A program made the translations under genes and the position numbers. Positions 27,244-36,664 of a stretch of DNA of 64,000 bases are shown piece after piece (position 1 is the stretch's first letter; each line of letters opens with the position of its first letter). The notes under the pieces are model-generated. The model was not told the DNA's origin. It worked only from the letters and a program-made list of their open reading frames with translations, and did not search any database. Source of the DNA: Corallochytrium limacisporum (Eukaryota; Opisthokonta); NCBI GenBank assembly GCA_002811645.1, contig PDIP01000022.1, positions 194,801 through 258,800 of the forward strand, read 5' to 3'.

Positions 27244-28401
27244 TCATTGCATGGGCTCTGGTTCCTTTGGTTTTATCTCCTCAGCCAGCCAGTAGACAGG
27301 TGATCCTACGTACAGAAGCTCAGGGATCTTGGGGAATACGAGGACGCAGTCTTGCTTAGCCTTCACCACTTTTCGATCCTTACCGGAGCCAGGAACAAGG
27401 CCAATCTTTTGTCCCTTCTTCAATTCCTGGAAGTTATGCGTTCCCATGCCCTCAGCCCATTCAAAGCCAGCCTCCGGCATGATGAAGACTTCCTTCATTT
27501 CATAGAAGGGGCCTAAAGGCGGTGCAGGATCGAGTTTTAGTGAGTCGACATCATAGTTCGTCAGTTCGAGTTTAAGATGAATAATGCTCATAATACATCT
27601 GAAAATATTCTCTACAGCCTCGGTCTCATCGGCTTGACCGGTTTCAAGGCACACTCCAACGCCCCCGGAGATGTTCACGTACTCGTCGCTGGCAACTGGC
27701 ATGCCTTGACCGAGCGTGTGCTCTGGATCGCATAGAACCACATCCGTATCCAGCATGCTAATCAGTTCTTCGTGAGCATGTCGATACTTTCCTCCGACAC
27801 GAGCAAACGCCACGGATGGTTTGTTCGTTGCGTGAATATCTACCAGGATATCTGTAGATGACAGGAGGGGCCGCAATTGGCGAGCCCTACGCAGCTCGTA
27901 GGGTCCATCTTCCCGTTCACTTTCACTCAGATTCTTAGGGACGCCAAAGGAACGGTTCAAATCAACACCACCTTCACTCCATCTTTTCCCTTCTCGTACC
28001 GCCTGCGGGTTTCCAATGCCTAGTGTGAGGGTACCAAAAGCAATATTGGTCGGCGTTGTTCTCAGAATTCCGGCTATCCTCTTCACAACTTCGACGCCGG
28101 CCTTCTCATTTCCGTGTACGCCACCCAATATGGTTACAGACGGCCCGTCTTCTGGAGCTGCTAACATCCAGACGTCTTCAACCACTTCCTGAAACACTTT
28201 CCTTTCGCCTCCTGCATGATCGTTCTTGTCGAACTCACAACCTTCGAATAACAGTCCCTGTTCGTTTTCCTGTCTTCGTGTGTACCGGAATGTACGAACT
28301 TGACGATGCACTCCGAAAGTGAATACACTGGTGTTCCTTCTTATCGTGTTTTTCTGCCACAGTGGGCTTGCATATCGTGCAATGCCAGCAACTCGAAGCA
28401 T
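27244..28401 (-). CDS. aspartoacylase / succinylglutamate desuccinylase family zinc hydrolase
   Basis: Zinc-dependent deacylase of the AspA/AstE family; animal ASPA and ACY3 remove acyl groups from N-acyl amino acids. Motifs are GGVHGNEKAG (His and Glu zinc ligands, residue ~94), GGVDLNRSFG, VDIHAT (second His) and GVCLETGQ (catalytic Glu). It has 385 residues, longer than typical ASPA (~310), because of an N-terminal ~75-residue extension. That extension begins MLRVAGIARYASPLWQKNTI with Arg- and Ser-rich, acid-free sequence, which suggests a mitochondrial presequence. The active site is intact but the substrate cannot be told from sequence: N-acetylaspartate, another N-acyl amino acid or succinylglutamate. 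Confidence 0.85.
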   Translation of the reverse strand: MLRVAGIARYASPLWQKNTIRRNTSVFTFGVHRQVRTFRYTRRQENEQGLLFEGCEFDKNDHAGGERKVFQEVVEDVWMLAAPEDGPSVTILGGVHGNEKAGVEVVKRIAGILRTTPTNIAFGTLTLGIGNPQAVREGKRWSEGGVDLNRSFGVPKNLSESEREDGPYELRRARQLRPLLSSTDILVDIHATNKPSVAFARVGGKYRHAHEELISMLDTDVVLCDPEHTLGQGMPVASDEYVNISGGVGVCLETGQADETEAVENIFRCIMSIIHLKLELTNYDVDSLKLDPAPPLGPFYEMKEVFIMPEAGFEWAEGMGTHNFQELKKGQKIGLVPGSGKDRKVVKAKQDCVLVFPKIPELLYVGSPVYWLAEEIKPKEPEPMQ

Positions 28402-29075
28402 GATATTAAGATATTGTGTTGACCGATACGATCAAAACATCTAACTCGTTGATATATTCATTCCAATAATCTTTCGCATTTTCCTACCATGGGAATTGAT
28501 CTGTATGATATGGTTGACTCTTCTCTGGAAACAGTTTACGTTTCAAGTGAACAACCCGACGAACACCGTGATGCCGTAAATAGCCGAGTGTCAACAAGCC
28601 AGCCTTGCCCCGCCCGGGGGAGGCGAGCTGCCCTAGGGAGAAGAGTATGAGACTTTCCCTACCCCGCAAATCGCGACTCCAAAGAAAGGACCTCCCGCCG
28701 CTGCCCAGCTTTCCAGCGCAGACACCAGCAACGGAGAATTTGTTGGAGGATCAAGAGTCAGGCGGCGGGGCCATCGAAGGAGCCTTCCGTTCGCAATCCC
28801 AATTCTCCACGAAGCACTGGTGGGTACACTGAATGTGCTGAGGTTGCGTTTTACGGGGAAGTTGTCCACTTCAGTGGGGTGGGGAGGAATGGGGGAAGGG
28901 GGCCGGCTCCTTGTTATTCGAGAATCATGTGGCGTAGGTGTCATATGTCAAGTCTAAATTACCATGATTTATGGTATTTCAGGACCACCGAGCATTGCGT
29001 ATAGGCTCAAAGAGCAGGATGATAAAATTTGGTTTGGGTATCAAGGATCTAGAAAACAATCCGTCAATAGTGACA
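28402..29075. promoter_or_regulatory. divergent intergenic region, aspartoacylase-like / ASDURF-like-Nudix
   Basis: About 670 bp. It contains the palindromic CCCGGG patch near 28,614, a G-rich stretch around 28,876-28,910 and an acceptor-like TATTTCAG at 28,975-28,982. The frame of the following small ORF stays open back to an ATG at 28,971, but the context of ATG 29,076 is better. Confidence 0.35.
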
Positions 29076-29279
29076 ATGGCTTCACGGACGAAGGAAGATG
29101 TAGTACGAGACGGCAAGTACAAGGGAGGCGTTGAAGATATCCTGGTGCATGAGCTGAAAAATCTCAAGGAAGGACGGGAGACGTATCAGCAACTTGGAAA
29201 CAGCAAGGTTTTTCTCTTCAGACCACGTGAACAGATCCTGGCCGATGCTCAAATTTCCAGTAAAGGAACGAATACATAG
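29076..29279 (+). CDS. small ASDURF-like prefoldin-beta protein, upstream of Nudix
   Basis: A 67-residue ORF from ATG 29,076 (ACAATGGC context); the frame stays open to an earlier ATG at 28,971, giving 102 residues. The core HELKNLKEGRETYQQL, then GNSKVFLFRPREQILADA, follows the human ASDURF pattern ELSNLKKNRKVYRQQ...NSNIFFLADRTEML: first helix, then the beta-hairpin of a prefoldin-beta fold. ASDURF is the uORF product of ASNSD1 and a subunit of the PAQosome (R2TP/prefoldin-like) chaperone. Here the second helix is nearly absent because the frame stops ten residues after the hairpin, so the protein may be truncated, spliced or divergent. The stop is 5 nt before the Nudix ATG. A truncated canonical prefoldin beta subunit is the main alternative. 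Confidence 0.6.
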   Translation: MASRTKEDVVRDGKYKGGVEDILVHELKNLKEGRETYQQLGNSKVFLFRPREQILADAQISSKGTNT

Positions 29280-29284
29280 AGACC

Positions 29285-29761
29285 ATGAGCCACTTAGTCC
29301 CGACAGTGAAGTTCGCCCTTGTGGTCGTTAGACACCCCACCAGCAAAAGATATGTAGCCGTGGAGGAAACACAAAATCGTGGATGGTGGTTACCTGGTGG
29401 AAAGGTTGATCCCGGAGAGACGTTTGCAATAGCTGCATGTCGTGAAACCATGGAAGAAGCTGGCATCGAGGTCCGCCTTAAAGGTGTCCTTCGCGTGGAG
29501 CATTCACCCGGACCTGACTTCGATCGGATGCGTATGATATTTCTTGGTGAGCCGGTTGATCCAGAGTGCCAACTGAAGAGTGTGGCGGATGAAGAATCAT
29601 TGCAGGCCAAATGGGTTGATCTCGCGGAGCTGCAGGATATGCACGAGAAGCGGAGCATGAGAGGGAAGGAGCTACTGCAATGGGCCACTTATCTTGAACA
29701 GGGGGGTGAAGTGTATCCGATGCGTTTATTGGCCAGTGAGATCGATCCTGTACGGCCGTAA
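29285..29761 (+). CDS. Nudix hydrolase
   Basis: A 158-residue NUDIX-fold pyrophosphohydrolase acting on nucleoside diphosphates linked to another group. The Nudix box is intact apart from Thr at one hydrophobic position: GGKVDPGETFAIAACRETME, then EAGIEV, with the metal-binding REx2EE. A single compact domain begins VKFALVVVRHP and ends with a short helix. The substrate is not predictable. The ATG has an ACCATGAG context, and the stop of the ASDURF-like ORF precedes it by 5 nt, so both are probably on one mRNA. It is convergent with the Ulp1-family gene (46 bp). Confidence 0.9.
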   Translation: MSHLVPTVKFALVVVRHPTSKRYVAVEETQNRGWWLPGGKVDPGETFAIAACRETMEEAGIEVRLKGVLRVEHSPGPDFDRMRMIFLGEPVDPECQLKSVADEESLQAKWVDLAELQDMHEKRSMRGKELLQWATYLEQGGEVYPMRLLASEIDPVRP

Positions 29762-29807
29762 TGCATAAATCTTTTTCTATTTCATATCCATACATTACAC
29801 ATTATAG

Positions 29808-31532
29808 TTATACAACCTCAATGATACGGTTAGCGCGCAACTCGGCGGCGAAGTGTGATCGGAGGTCCCGGACAGAAGGCATTGGAGTCAAAGGTCCCGC
29901 TTTGATGATTTGTCTCATGAACCACAGCACGAACACTCCACAGTCAATGCTATTTGCTTGTCGGGGCACACCAGGGTAGGATCCGACGTCATAGTCAGGA
30001 AACATGGCTTTCACAGCAGCATTGCGGGAGGCGGTTAAGTTCTGCTGACCCATAGAGTCCACAAGGAAGTAGGTTCGCAGACTCTTGTCGGCAAGGATCA
30101 GTGACCAATGTGTATGAGAATGGTTTGGGAGCAATGTCTTCCTGACACGAGGGTCAGTGATTTGCCGATAGCCTTTCCACGCTTTCCAGGAGTGGCTATT
30201 GCTTTCAACTCCTTCGACAACCTTGGACATCAAGAAGCTGTTTGCAATGTAAACATCTCCGCCGCCTGTCTCGGCTAGGTGATCCATAAGTAGGTCCCTG
30301 TACGCATTGATCACATCGTCATTCAGACGTTCGCCACCGGTAAGCAGAGAAAGGCCATGCTCGGACACCTGTCGCTCGCCGGTTTCCTCCCTCATTGTTT
30401 TCCTCCTTTTCTGTTCCGCAGCGTCTTGATCTTCGATCTTTCGACTAGTTGATCCGCCTAAACTCGAGGTCTCTGATTGCGGTACAGAGCCCTTTTGACA
30501 GCTTGTCCTGTGACCTTCTACGCCAGTCCTGCGACTCGTTTCTGGCTTGCTTTCGATCCCAGTGGCACTTCCTGGGACCTGGTTAGCAAGGACGGTGCCA
30601 TTCTCATTGGTCTCCGAAAATCGATAGCAATTCGTAAACGTTCCGCCGGTCATTGACTGAATCTGCGCAATAATGCGTTCAATTTCGAGATATCTGCGAA
30701 CTGTTACAGATAGAATCTTGATGGTTGACACATTACTTGGCGGAACGTAACCTGATAGGGTTACCAAGGCCCATTGAGCCGTAGGGTCCCGCTGGTCGTC
30801 ACCAAACAAACTTGTATGCTGCACCGCAAATATGTTTGAAAGCTCATCGTCCTTCGTTTCCTTAACCTGGAGAATATACCAGCCTTCTATATTCAGAAAA
30901 TCCTGCAGCAGGCGTACAGAATATTCACGGTCATCATCACCATTGTACCCGAATGCAACGCGGAACCGTTGAATACTCAACGGACAAGATTCTCGATCGA
31001 CAAGCTGTGCATTACCGAAGTGCTCGAATACATGGGTGGATAGTGAGTCCCGCCTTTGATTCAGTAGTTGGATGGCACTATCCATAGACCCAACGTTTTC
31101 TATAGACAATTGGTCTTTTGACGACTTACTGAGAAACTTCGTGAGCACTTCATCCAGAACACTCCCAAAGTGATTGTCATCTATGTGGCACCGAATTCTT
31201 TTGTCACATAGTAGTTTGTACGTCAATGCATGTACGAGCGCTTCCCCGGACCAGCGGTAAATGCGCCCAATCTGTACACTATAGTTGACTGGTTGTTCTC
31301 GGCTGCGTGACAGATCTGTGAACTGTTTCTGGTACACCGTGCTATGCTGACTTAATTCAGAAGGAGCGACAAACGGATCATAGCTACTCAAGATTTCGCG
31401 AAAAGCAGACCAGAGCGTGATATACGGTTCCTGATCTGCATGATATCCCAACAACTTCTTTGGAGCCATCTTTCTTAGTATTTTATCAACGCCTCCGGAG
31501 TCCACCGACTCCGGCGCTGCTGTCGTTGGCAT
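29808..31532 (-). CDS. Ulp1/SENP-family (C48) cysteine protease with novel N-terminal region
   Basis: A 574-residue protein from ATG 31,532. The last ~200 residues form a C48 peptidase domain: LTGGERLNDDVINAYRDLLM, NSFLMSKV, catalytic His in HSHTHWSLI, Asp in YFLVDSMG, Gln and Cys in PRQANSIDCGVFV. The catalytic set is complete, so a SUMO- or NEDD8-type deconjugase is expected. Residues 1-~330 match no domain I recognise: WSAFREILSSYDPFVAPSEL, then IGRIYRWSGEALVHALTY, then RIRCHIDDNHFGSVLDEVL. It looks structured rather than disordered. A Ser/Thr/basic linker joins the two halves. Substrate specificity (SUMO vs NEDD8) is undetermined. Confidence 0.85.
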   Translation of the reverse strand: MPTTAAPESVDSGGVDKILRKMAPKKLLGYHADQEPYITLWSAFREILSSYDPFVAPSELSQHSTVYQKQFTDLSRSREQPVNYSVQIGRIYRWSGEALVHALTYKLLCDKRIRCHIDDNHFGSVLDEVLTKFLSKSSKDQLSIENVGSMDSAIQLLNQRRDSLSTHVFEHFGNAQLVDRESCPLSIQRFRVAFGYNGDDDREYSVRLLQDFLNIEGWYILQVKETKDDELSNIFAVQHTSLFGDDQRDPTAQWALVTLSGYVPPSNVSTIKILSVTVRRYLEIERIIAQIQSMTGGTFTNCYRFSETNENGTVLANQVPGSATGIESKPETSRRTGVEGHRTSCQKGSVPQSETSSLGGSTSRKIEDQDAAEQKRRKTMREETGERQVSEHGLSLLTGGERLNDDVINAYRDLLMDHLAETGGGDVYIANSFLMSKVVEGVESNSHSWKAWKGYRQITDPRVRKTLLPNHSHTHWSLILADKSLRTYFLVDSMGQQNLTASRNAAVKAMFPDYDVGSYPGVPRQANSIDCGVFVLWFMRQIIKAGPLTPMPSVRDLRSHFAAELRANRIIEVV

Positions 31533-32040
31533 GCAGCCCACGTATACTGTCTTTCCTTACGTTGCCTCCATCGTGGACTGCGCTATATACCGGTCATTCC
31601 AGTTTTTCTGTCGTATAGCAGGGCTACACCGTTACTACTTGAGAGTCATCAAGAATAAATCGTCCGCATCTGATCTACCACTCCAATGGGACTTTAAAAC
31701 ACAGATCTCCATAAGTTGTTCTTTGGCGGAGCAGAAGAATCGAGTTGCTGGTCTGGGCCACAACTTTGAGAAGGAGAGTGGTTTCGTCACTGAGTGGCTG
31801 GCGAGGAAAGGGGGGAGGGGCACAGTTTGTTCGGCTTGGTGGGGTCTACAAACGGGCAAGCGGGGTAAACTGCTTACTGACGACCTGCTGCAAACGCAAC
31901 GGCCACAAGTGCCGTGCGTGGGTCGAGCAGGAAGTTGTGTTCCTCCGTAGGCGTACAAAAGAAGATAAGACGCAGCTGAAGAACATTTTGAGGATCGTTC
32001 TCCACATGATCCGGGCGAGGAATTGCTCGGTGGGACAACT
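31533..32040. promoter_or_regulatory. divergent promoter region, Ulp1-like / HPRT
   Basis: 508 bp with a G-rich patch (GGAAAGGGGGGAGGGG, ~31,804-31,819). Frames here lack recognisable content. A TTG upstream of HPRT is in frame but unlikely to be used. Confidence 0.35.
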
Positions 32041-32634
32041 ATGACTGTGTCTAACATGGTAGAGGCTGATATCGAGAAAGTACTATTTAGTGCCGAAGCA
32101 GTTCAGCGGCGGGTGAAGGAAATGGCACAAGAATTGGAGCTTCAGTTGGGGAAAAGTGACGATGCCATTTGTGTGTTGTGCGTCCTTGATGGTGCTTTTG
32201 TATTTTGCGCAGATTTGATTCGTCATCTACCCCTTAATTTCAAGATCGGGTTTATCAAGGCTGCGTCTTATGGGGAACGGACAGAAACATCCGGTAGTGT
32301 ACTTTTGAAGCTCGACGTCCCGAACGAGCGTGTAAAGGGGCATACAATAGTGATTGTTGAGGATATCATTGACACAGGCCGCACACTAGAAAAGATTATT
32401 GAGCATCTGAAGAGCAAGGGTGCGGCAAAGGTGTTGACAGCTGTTCTGCTCGATAAGGCGGCCCGCCGTGAGCGCTCGATAAGCATTGACCACGTTGGGT
32501 TTGATTGCCCGGACGAGTTCGTTGTCGGTTATGGATTGGACTACGGATACAAGTACCGTCAATTGCCTTACATTGGTTGTCTGACCTCAGAGGCCATCAA
32601 GAGTAACGGATCTGATGAGGAAACCGCGGTTTAG
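32041..32634 (+). CDS. HPRT: hypoxanthine(-guanine) phosphoribosyltransferase
   Basis: Purine-salvage enzyme making IMP/GMP from hypoxanthine/guanine and PRPP. It has 197 residues, between bacterial Hpt (~180) and animal HPRT1 (218), and its wording is bacterial-like. The PRPP-binding motif is VEDIIDTGRTL, the flexible-loop Ser-Tyr is in AASYGERTETSG, and the C-terminal base-binding region is VGYGLDYGYKYRQLPYIGCL. All active-site blocks are present. It is convergent with COG8 (61 bp). Confidence 0.94.
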   Translation: MTVSNMVEADIEKVLFSAEAVQRRVKEMAQELELQLGKSDDAICVLCVLDGAFVFCADLIRHLPLNFKIGFIKAASYGERTETSGSVLLKLDVPNERVKGHTIVIVEDIIDTGRTLEKIIEHLKSKGAAKVLTAVLLDKAARRERSISIDHVGFDCPDEFVVGYGLDYGYKYRQLPYIGCLTSEAIKSNGSDEETAV

Positions 32635-32695
32635 TCCATCTGTGAATATATGTACTTCATTTTTGGACGACGTATAGTCCAAGTTTCTTTACTAT

Positions 32696-34615
32696 TCAAA
32701 AGTCATCATTCCATCCATCTGCACCCTTCGATGATGACTGTGGTACTGCAAAGGCGTTAATGGCATGGGTTGTCTGTCCTGGTACCTGTGCCTGGGCACC
32801 AGATGGCTGCTGTGGTCCCGACCGCTCTGTTGATGGCAAAGCAGACTGCGTTGCTGTCGGAGGTCCCGTGGAAGCTGCCACAGGCCCTGATTGCGGCACC
32901 GACGGGGCCGATTTGATGGGCTGCGGCATGTATGGGGCCAACGCAGCCGTGATCTCAGACTTATTCCAACGGAGAATGGCTCGTGGTCGGACACTGTCAT
33001 CCTCGTTGCCAGGACTAAAGATTGCGGACAACATAGAGCAAACGTACGGCACGAAATAGACACAAATGATACGGCAAAAGTTACGGAATGCTGTCCTCTC
33101 GCTTTCGCTTAAGGTGTGGGATCGCATTCGGTATGATCGGTGAATGCCCTCACAGATTTTCCTGAGGGTTTCTGACATGTACTTGTTGAAGTAAGACGCT
33201 GTTGTGATCAGGGCAAATGTACGCAATTCGTTGAGCACTGACACCAGAGCATTACTCAATTTTGCAATGACCTTGTATCGCCGTAGTTCGATAGGAGGTA
33301 CCAACGTTTTGCTCACAGTGATAGAAAGATCACTCGAAGCTTTATCATCGCCAATGTATGATGACATGTCCTGGCTGAATGACACTGAATCGAGTGCCCG
33401 CAGAAAATCGCCCTTGGCCTGATCAACCTGCATCGTAACCAACTCCTTTATCCGATTCTCAAAGGGCAGTGGTGCTTCGACGCTGAAGTCTGCACCAATC
33501 TTCTGCAGGCTCTCGGCAGCATGAATCATCTGTACATATATCGCAGACAAGGATGTGCCGTCATGGACGCCTTTGAGGTGCCGCTGGAGGTGATCGAGTA
33601 ATTTGTCGACATAAAAAGCAATCCAGTCCGCAAGCAGGTAGTTACCAGCGTCTTCATTGAGTGCATCTTTGGCCCCTGTGGCTGTTGTAGATTCATTCAT
33701 TTGTCCACTTTCGCCAAACAGCGCCTGATACTGCGATACTACAGCATAGACTTGCTGGCGCCATGTGTCGACAACGTGGATGAAGGCACTGTGATTATCC
33801 AGTGACCCACCGTGCATGGAATCTCCCTTGGAAATTGCAAGACTGAGCTGTTGATCCAAGTGCTGAGATCTCATCTTCAAAAAACTGCGGCGAAGCTCCG
33901 AGTCGCTCATCATATCAAGACGATGTAAGTGTCCAAGGATTCTAAAGCACTGCGGCAATTTGGTCTCTGTTTTCAGTGCCGACAACAGCTGGCTCTGCAG
34001 TGCCTTTGCATGTGAATTGCACTCTCGTACAATGGTCTCGATAACAGCAATGCCCGGTAGCTTCGCACTCAGCTCCTGAGCATAACTAATAATGGTTAAA
34101 GCCTCTTCATGATGGCCACTGTGAACACATGTGCCTAACAGCTGCGGAATCTCAAGGATTTCCGTCACTTTTTGATTTTGCCGTAGGCCATATCCGATCA
34201 TATCATGCTGTTCACTAGCTGCTCGTAACGAGCGGTCCAAAACTTTGCTCTGATCGATAGCACCTGGAACAGCCTCAAGAAGGTCGCTGGCCCTGTCGTC
34301 AATGCGCCCGAATTCTTTTCCGAGTTCGTTAGACGCAGTTGCAGCCTGGATGAAAACTTTGTAGTTTTTGAATGCAAGTTCTTGGGTCTCCGCCAAACAC
34401 CGTTGTCTCTCTTGCTCCAACCTCCTGGGCTCGTTACGAAGTTGTCGAAGAGGCAGCTTCATAAGCGACTCTGCATACTCTTGCACACCTTCCTTTTCCA
34501 GCACAGTCTCATATTTGCCAAGAGGATCATTCTCAGAGTTAAAAAGTAAAGCCAGCAGCTCACCTCCGTCGATCTTACTATCGGCCGCAAGGGCATCTGT
34601 CGTTGAAGCTACCAT
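32696..34615 (-). CDS. COG8: conserved oligomeric Golgi complex subunit 8
   Basis: Lobe B subunit of the COG tether for intra-Golgi retrograde vesicles. From ATG 34,615 it has 639 residues (animal COG8 ~610); the frame reaches upstream only to a GTG. Diagnostic Dor1/COG8 text includes LPLRQLRNEPRRLEQERQRC, the QELAFKNYKVFIQAA segment, and LPQCFRILGHLHRLDMMSDS, then ELRRSFLKMRSQHLDQQLSL. The last ~75 residues are Pro/Ser/Gln-rich and disordered, ending GWNDDF. Convergent stops with HPRT are 61 bp apart. Confidence 0.93.
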   Translation of the reverse strand: MVASTTDALAADSKIDGGELLALLFNSENDPLGKYETVLEKEGVQEYAESLMKLPLRQLRNEPRRLEQERQRCLAETQELAFKNYKVFIQAATASNELGKEFGRIDDRASDLLEAVPGAIDQSKVLDRSLRAASEQHDMIGYGLRQNQKVTEILEIPQLLGTCVHSGHHEEALTIISYAQELSAKLPGIAVIETIVRECNSHAKALQSQLLSALKTETKLPQCFRILGHLHRLDMMSDSELRRSFLKMRSQHLDQQLSLAISKGDSMHGGSLDNHSAFIHVVDTWRQQVYAVVSQYQALFGESGQMNESTTATGAKDALNEDAGNYLLADWIAFYVDKLLDHLQRHLKGVHDGTSLSAIYVQMIHAAESLQKIGADFSVEAPLPFENRIKELVTMQVDQAKGDFLRALDSVSFSQDMSSYIGDDKASSDLSITVSKTLVPPIELRRYKVIAKLSNALVSVLNELRTFALITTASYFNKYMSETLRKICEGIHRSYRMRSHTLSESERTAFRNFCRIICVYFVPYVCSMLSAIFSPGNEDDSVRPRAILRWNKSEITAALAPYMPQPIKSAPSVPQSGPVAASTGPPTATQSALPSTERSGPQQPSGAQAQVPGQTTHAINAFAVPQSSSKGADGWNDDF

Positions 34616-35114
34616 CGCGTATCTGATTGCGTCTGCCACTTTCGGTGGCCGTATTCTCCTCTTAACGCACCATCGCTTTTCCTAGACGCCCTACGTGTGG
34701 CAAACCTTTAGGTCTGATCAGCAACTGATCTGTTACGCTTGCTTTCGAATTGGACATTGAGGCAGCCACGTAGTAAATATCTTTTCACTGTCAAAAATAC
34801 CAATAAAGCGTGCTCGGTGTTCCAGCTCAATTCGCTCAGGTCCCCTTCCGTTTGGACTGGGAAGGGGCAAAAGTCAAAACAGCCAGTTGGGGAGGGCAAA
34901 TTGGCGGACAGCAGGGGTACTCGCCGCTGGCTCTCGGTTTTTTTGAATATTTCAAATGATTCGGGACCCACTTGCCGCAGTTTCATGGCCAGCCACGACC
35001 ACTGGTAATCGGCCGATAGCAACATCAGTCTTCCTTGACGGGGTGCTTTAACCATACCATTGTGAATATATTAGTATAGTGGGATTATGGAGATTCAGCA
35101 GTTAGTGCGCAAGT
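34616..35114. promoter_or_regulatory. intergenic region upstream of COG8
   Basis: About 500 bp between two minus-strand genes. It contains a GC-rich patch with GGGAAGGGGC near 34,858 and GGGGAGGGC near 34,890, and the TATAGTGGGA motif at 35,075-35,084. No gene is visible. Confidence 0.35.
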
Positions 35115-35969
35115 CTAGCAGAACTTCCAGCTATTCTGGCAATTGTTGCAAGTCACGAACGTTGTCATAGGTTCATCAGCACTGCGTGTCTGCATCTGGA
35201 AGTAGGTTGTGTCACGGTGCTTGCACTTTCCACACTGAAATTGCTTGGTACGGGTACCGGATGGCTTGGCTGTTTGTGCCATGCGAACCGCTTCTTCTTT
35301 GAGAAAATCGAGCTTCTCTTTCATGTCCTTGGTAGCAAGCTCTTCCTGTGTCATGCCAGCCAGTTGTTCCGGCATCAGTTCGGACTTCATGACCGCCTCA
35401 CGGAGCTCGGCATTGCGCTTGAGATTGAGATACTTCTCACGGACCTGAGTCTTGTACTTCTCCGATGCTGTTCCCCCGTTCTTGTCAAATATCGCCTGCT
35501 CGCAGGCGATGGCCAATTCTTCGTTACCTTCGAAGAGCTGGAGCAGAAGCTTGCGTGATCCATCACGGGTAGAGTCGCCAGTGTATCCATCCTTGCTCAA
35601 TACTTTCTTTGGCGCAGGCGCTGCACCTGGAGTACCATTGGAGCTGCCATTCTTAGGCGTTGACTTCTCCACCTTGCCATTAGCGGCCTTGGCGGAGGCT
35701 TTCTGGTCGCTGGGTGTAGCAGGGCTAGGAACCAGCTTTTTCCACTTTGAGATAAGTGCTTTACCCTTTGCAGCAACCTTTGGATCGTCCACAGCCTTGC
35801 GTGCGGTATTGACTGAGCGCCCAACACGCGTCTTTTCGATAATAGAGAATGTGATTTTGTGTTCCTCCAACTGTCCAAAGAGTTCATTGACACGGGTCGA
35901 GTCCGGCTTACCAGCAGCCAACTTGTCGAGTTCCTTTGCAATCTTTCCAACGTCTTCCATATTCGACAT
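35115..35969 (-). CDS. TCEA: transcription elongation factor S-II (TFIIS)
   Basis: Rescues backtracked RNA polymerase II by stimulating transcript cleavage. It has 284 residues: an N-terminal TFIIS/LW domain (residues ~1-80, ISKWKKLV end), a Lys/Ser/Ala linker, the central Pol II-binding domain (RDGSRKLLLQLFEGNEELAI, ending near VRMAQTAKPSG), and a C-terminal zinc ribbon CGKC...CNNC ending WKFC. The catalytic acidic hairpin Asp-Glu is present (SADEPMTT). All four cysteines are intact. Confidence 0.97.
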   Translation of the reverse strand: MSNMEDVGKIAKELDKLAAGKPDSTRVNELFGQLEEHKITFSIIEKTRVGRSVNTARKAVDDPKVAAKGKALISKWKKLVPSPATPSDQKASAKAANGKVEKSTPKNGSSNGTPGAAPAPKKVLSKDGYTGDSTRDGSRKLLLQLFEGNEELAIACEQAIFDKNGGTASEKYKTQVREKYLNLKRNAELREAVMKSELMPEQLAGMTQEELATKDMKEKLDFLKEEAVRMAQTAKPSGTRTKQFQCGKCKHRDTTYFQMQTRSADEPMTTFVTCNNCQNSWKFC

Positions 35970-36664
35970 ACTTGCTCTTTGTATTTCTTGCTTAGGGGTC
36001 TAACCCTGCGTCCCAATTCTAGTGCATTCCCTTAACCCTCGCGGTGGCGTTCCTTTTGGTGGATCTCAACAGTCTCGCGTGTTCACTCCCGCGCCAATCA
36101 TGGTAAAATAAACGACTTTTGATCAGTTAATGAAATAGGTGATCAAACCAAATAACGGTTTGCTTCATTCACAAAAGAACGTCTGTCCGTTTACCTTTGT
36201 TCGCCAGTCCAACACCCGAACACGTTCAACAAATTCCCTGTGGGGGGAGGACTGGGAGCTGTGCAGTAGGCGCGCTACACAGCGAGAAACGATCGGGAAC
36301 ACTCACGACGAGTAGGAGAGGCCGCATATGAAAGACCGTGCCCGACCAGTCTTGCGGCTGACTTTCAGAGAAATGAAGGGATGGGGAGGGGGGGGCAGTG
36401 TTATTGTTCTCGGGCAATGTGGTGTGTGCCGCAACAACTCAAAGCTCGCGTCTGCCAGTTTCGTAGGTCTTTCCTGGTATGAATGGGTGCGGATGTGATA
36501 TCTTTGGACACCCACATATTTTTTATCACTTTCTAGTTCGTAAGTTCATGGCCCAGGATTATTAATACTGTGAAATAGGTAGAGACGAGGAGGGCGATCA
36601 TGTTGTAGAGTGCAACTCACCCCGTTCGTAAAGTACAGACAGATACGGATTCAACACGAGAGAC
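35970..36664. promoter_or_regulatory. divergent intergenic region, TFIIS / VPS25
   Basis: 695 bp with a G8 tract at 36,388-36,395 and GGGGGGAGGAC near 36,242. No gene is visible; frames are unsupported. Confidence 0.35.
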
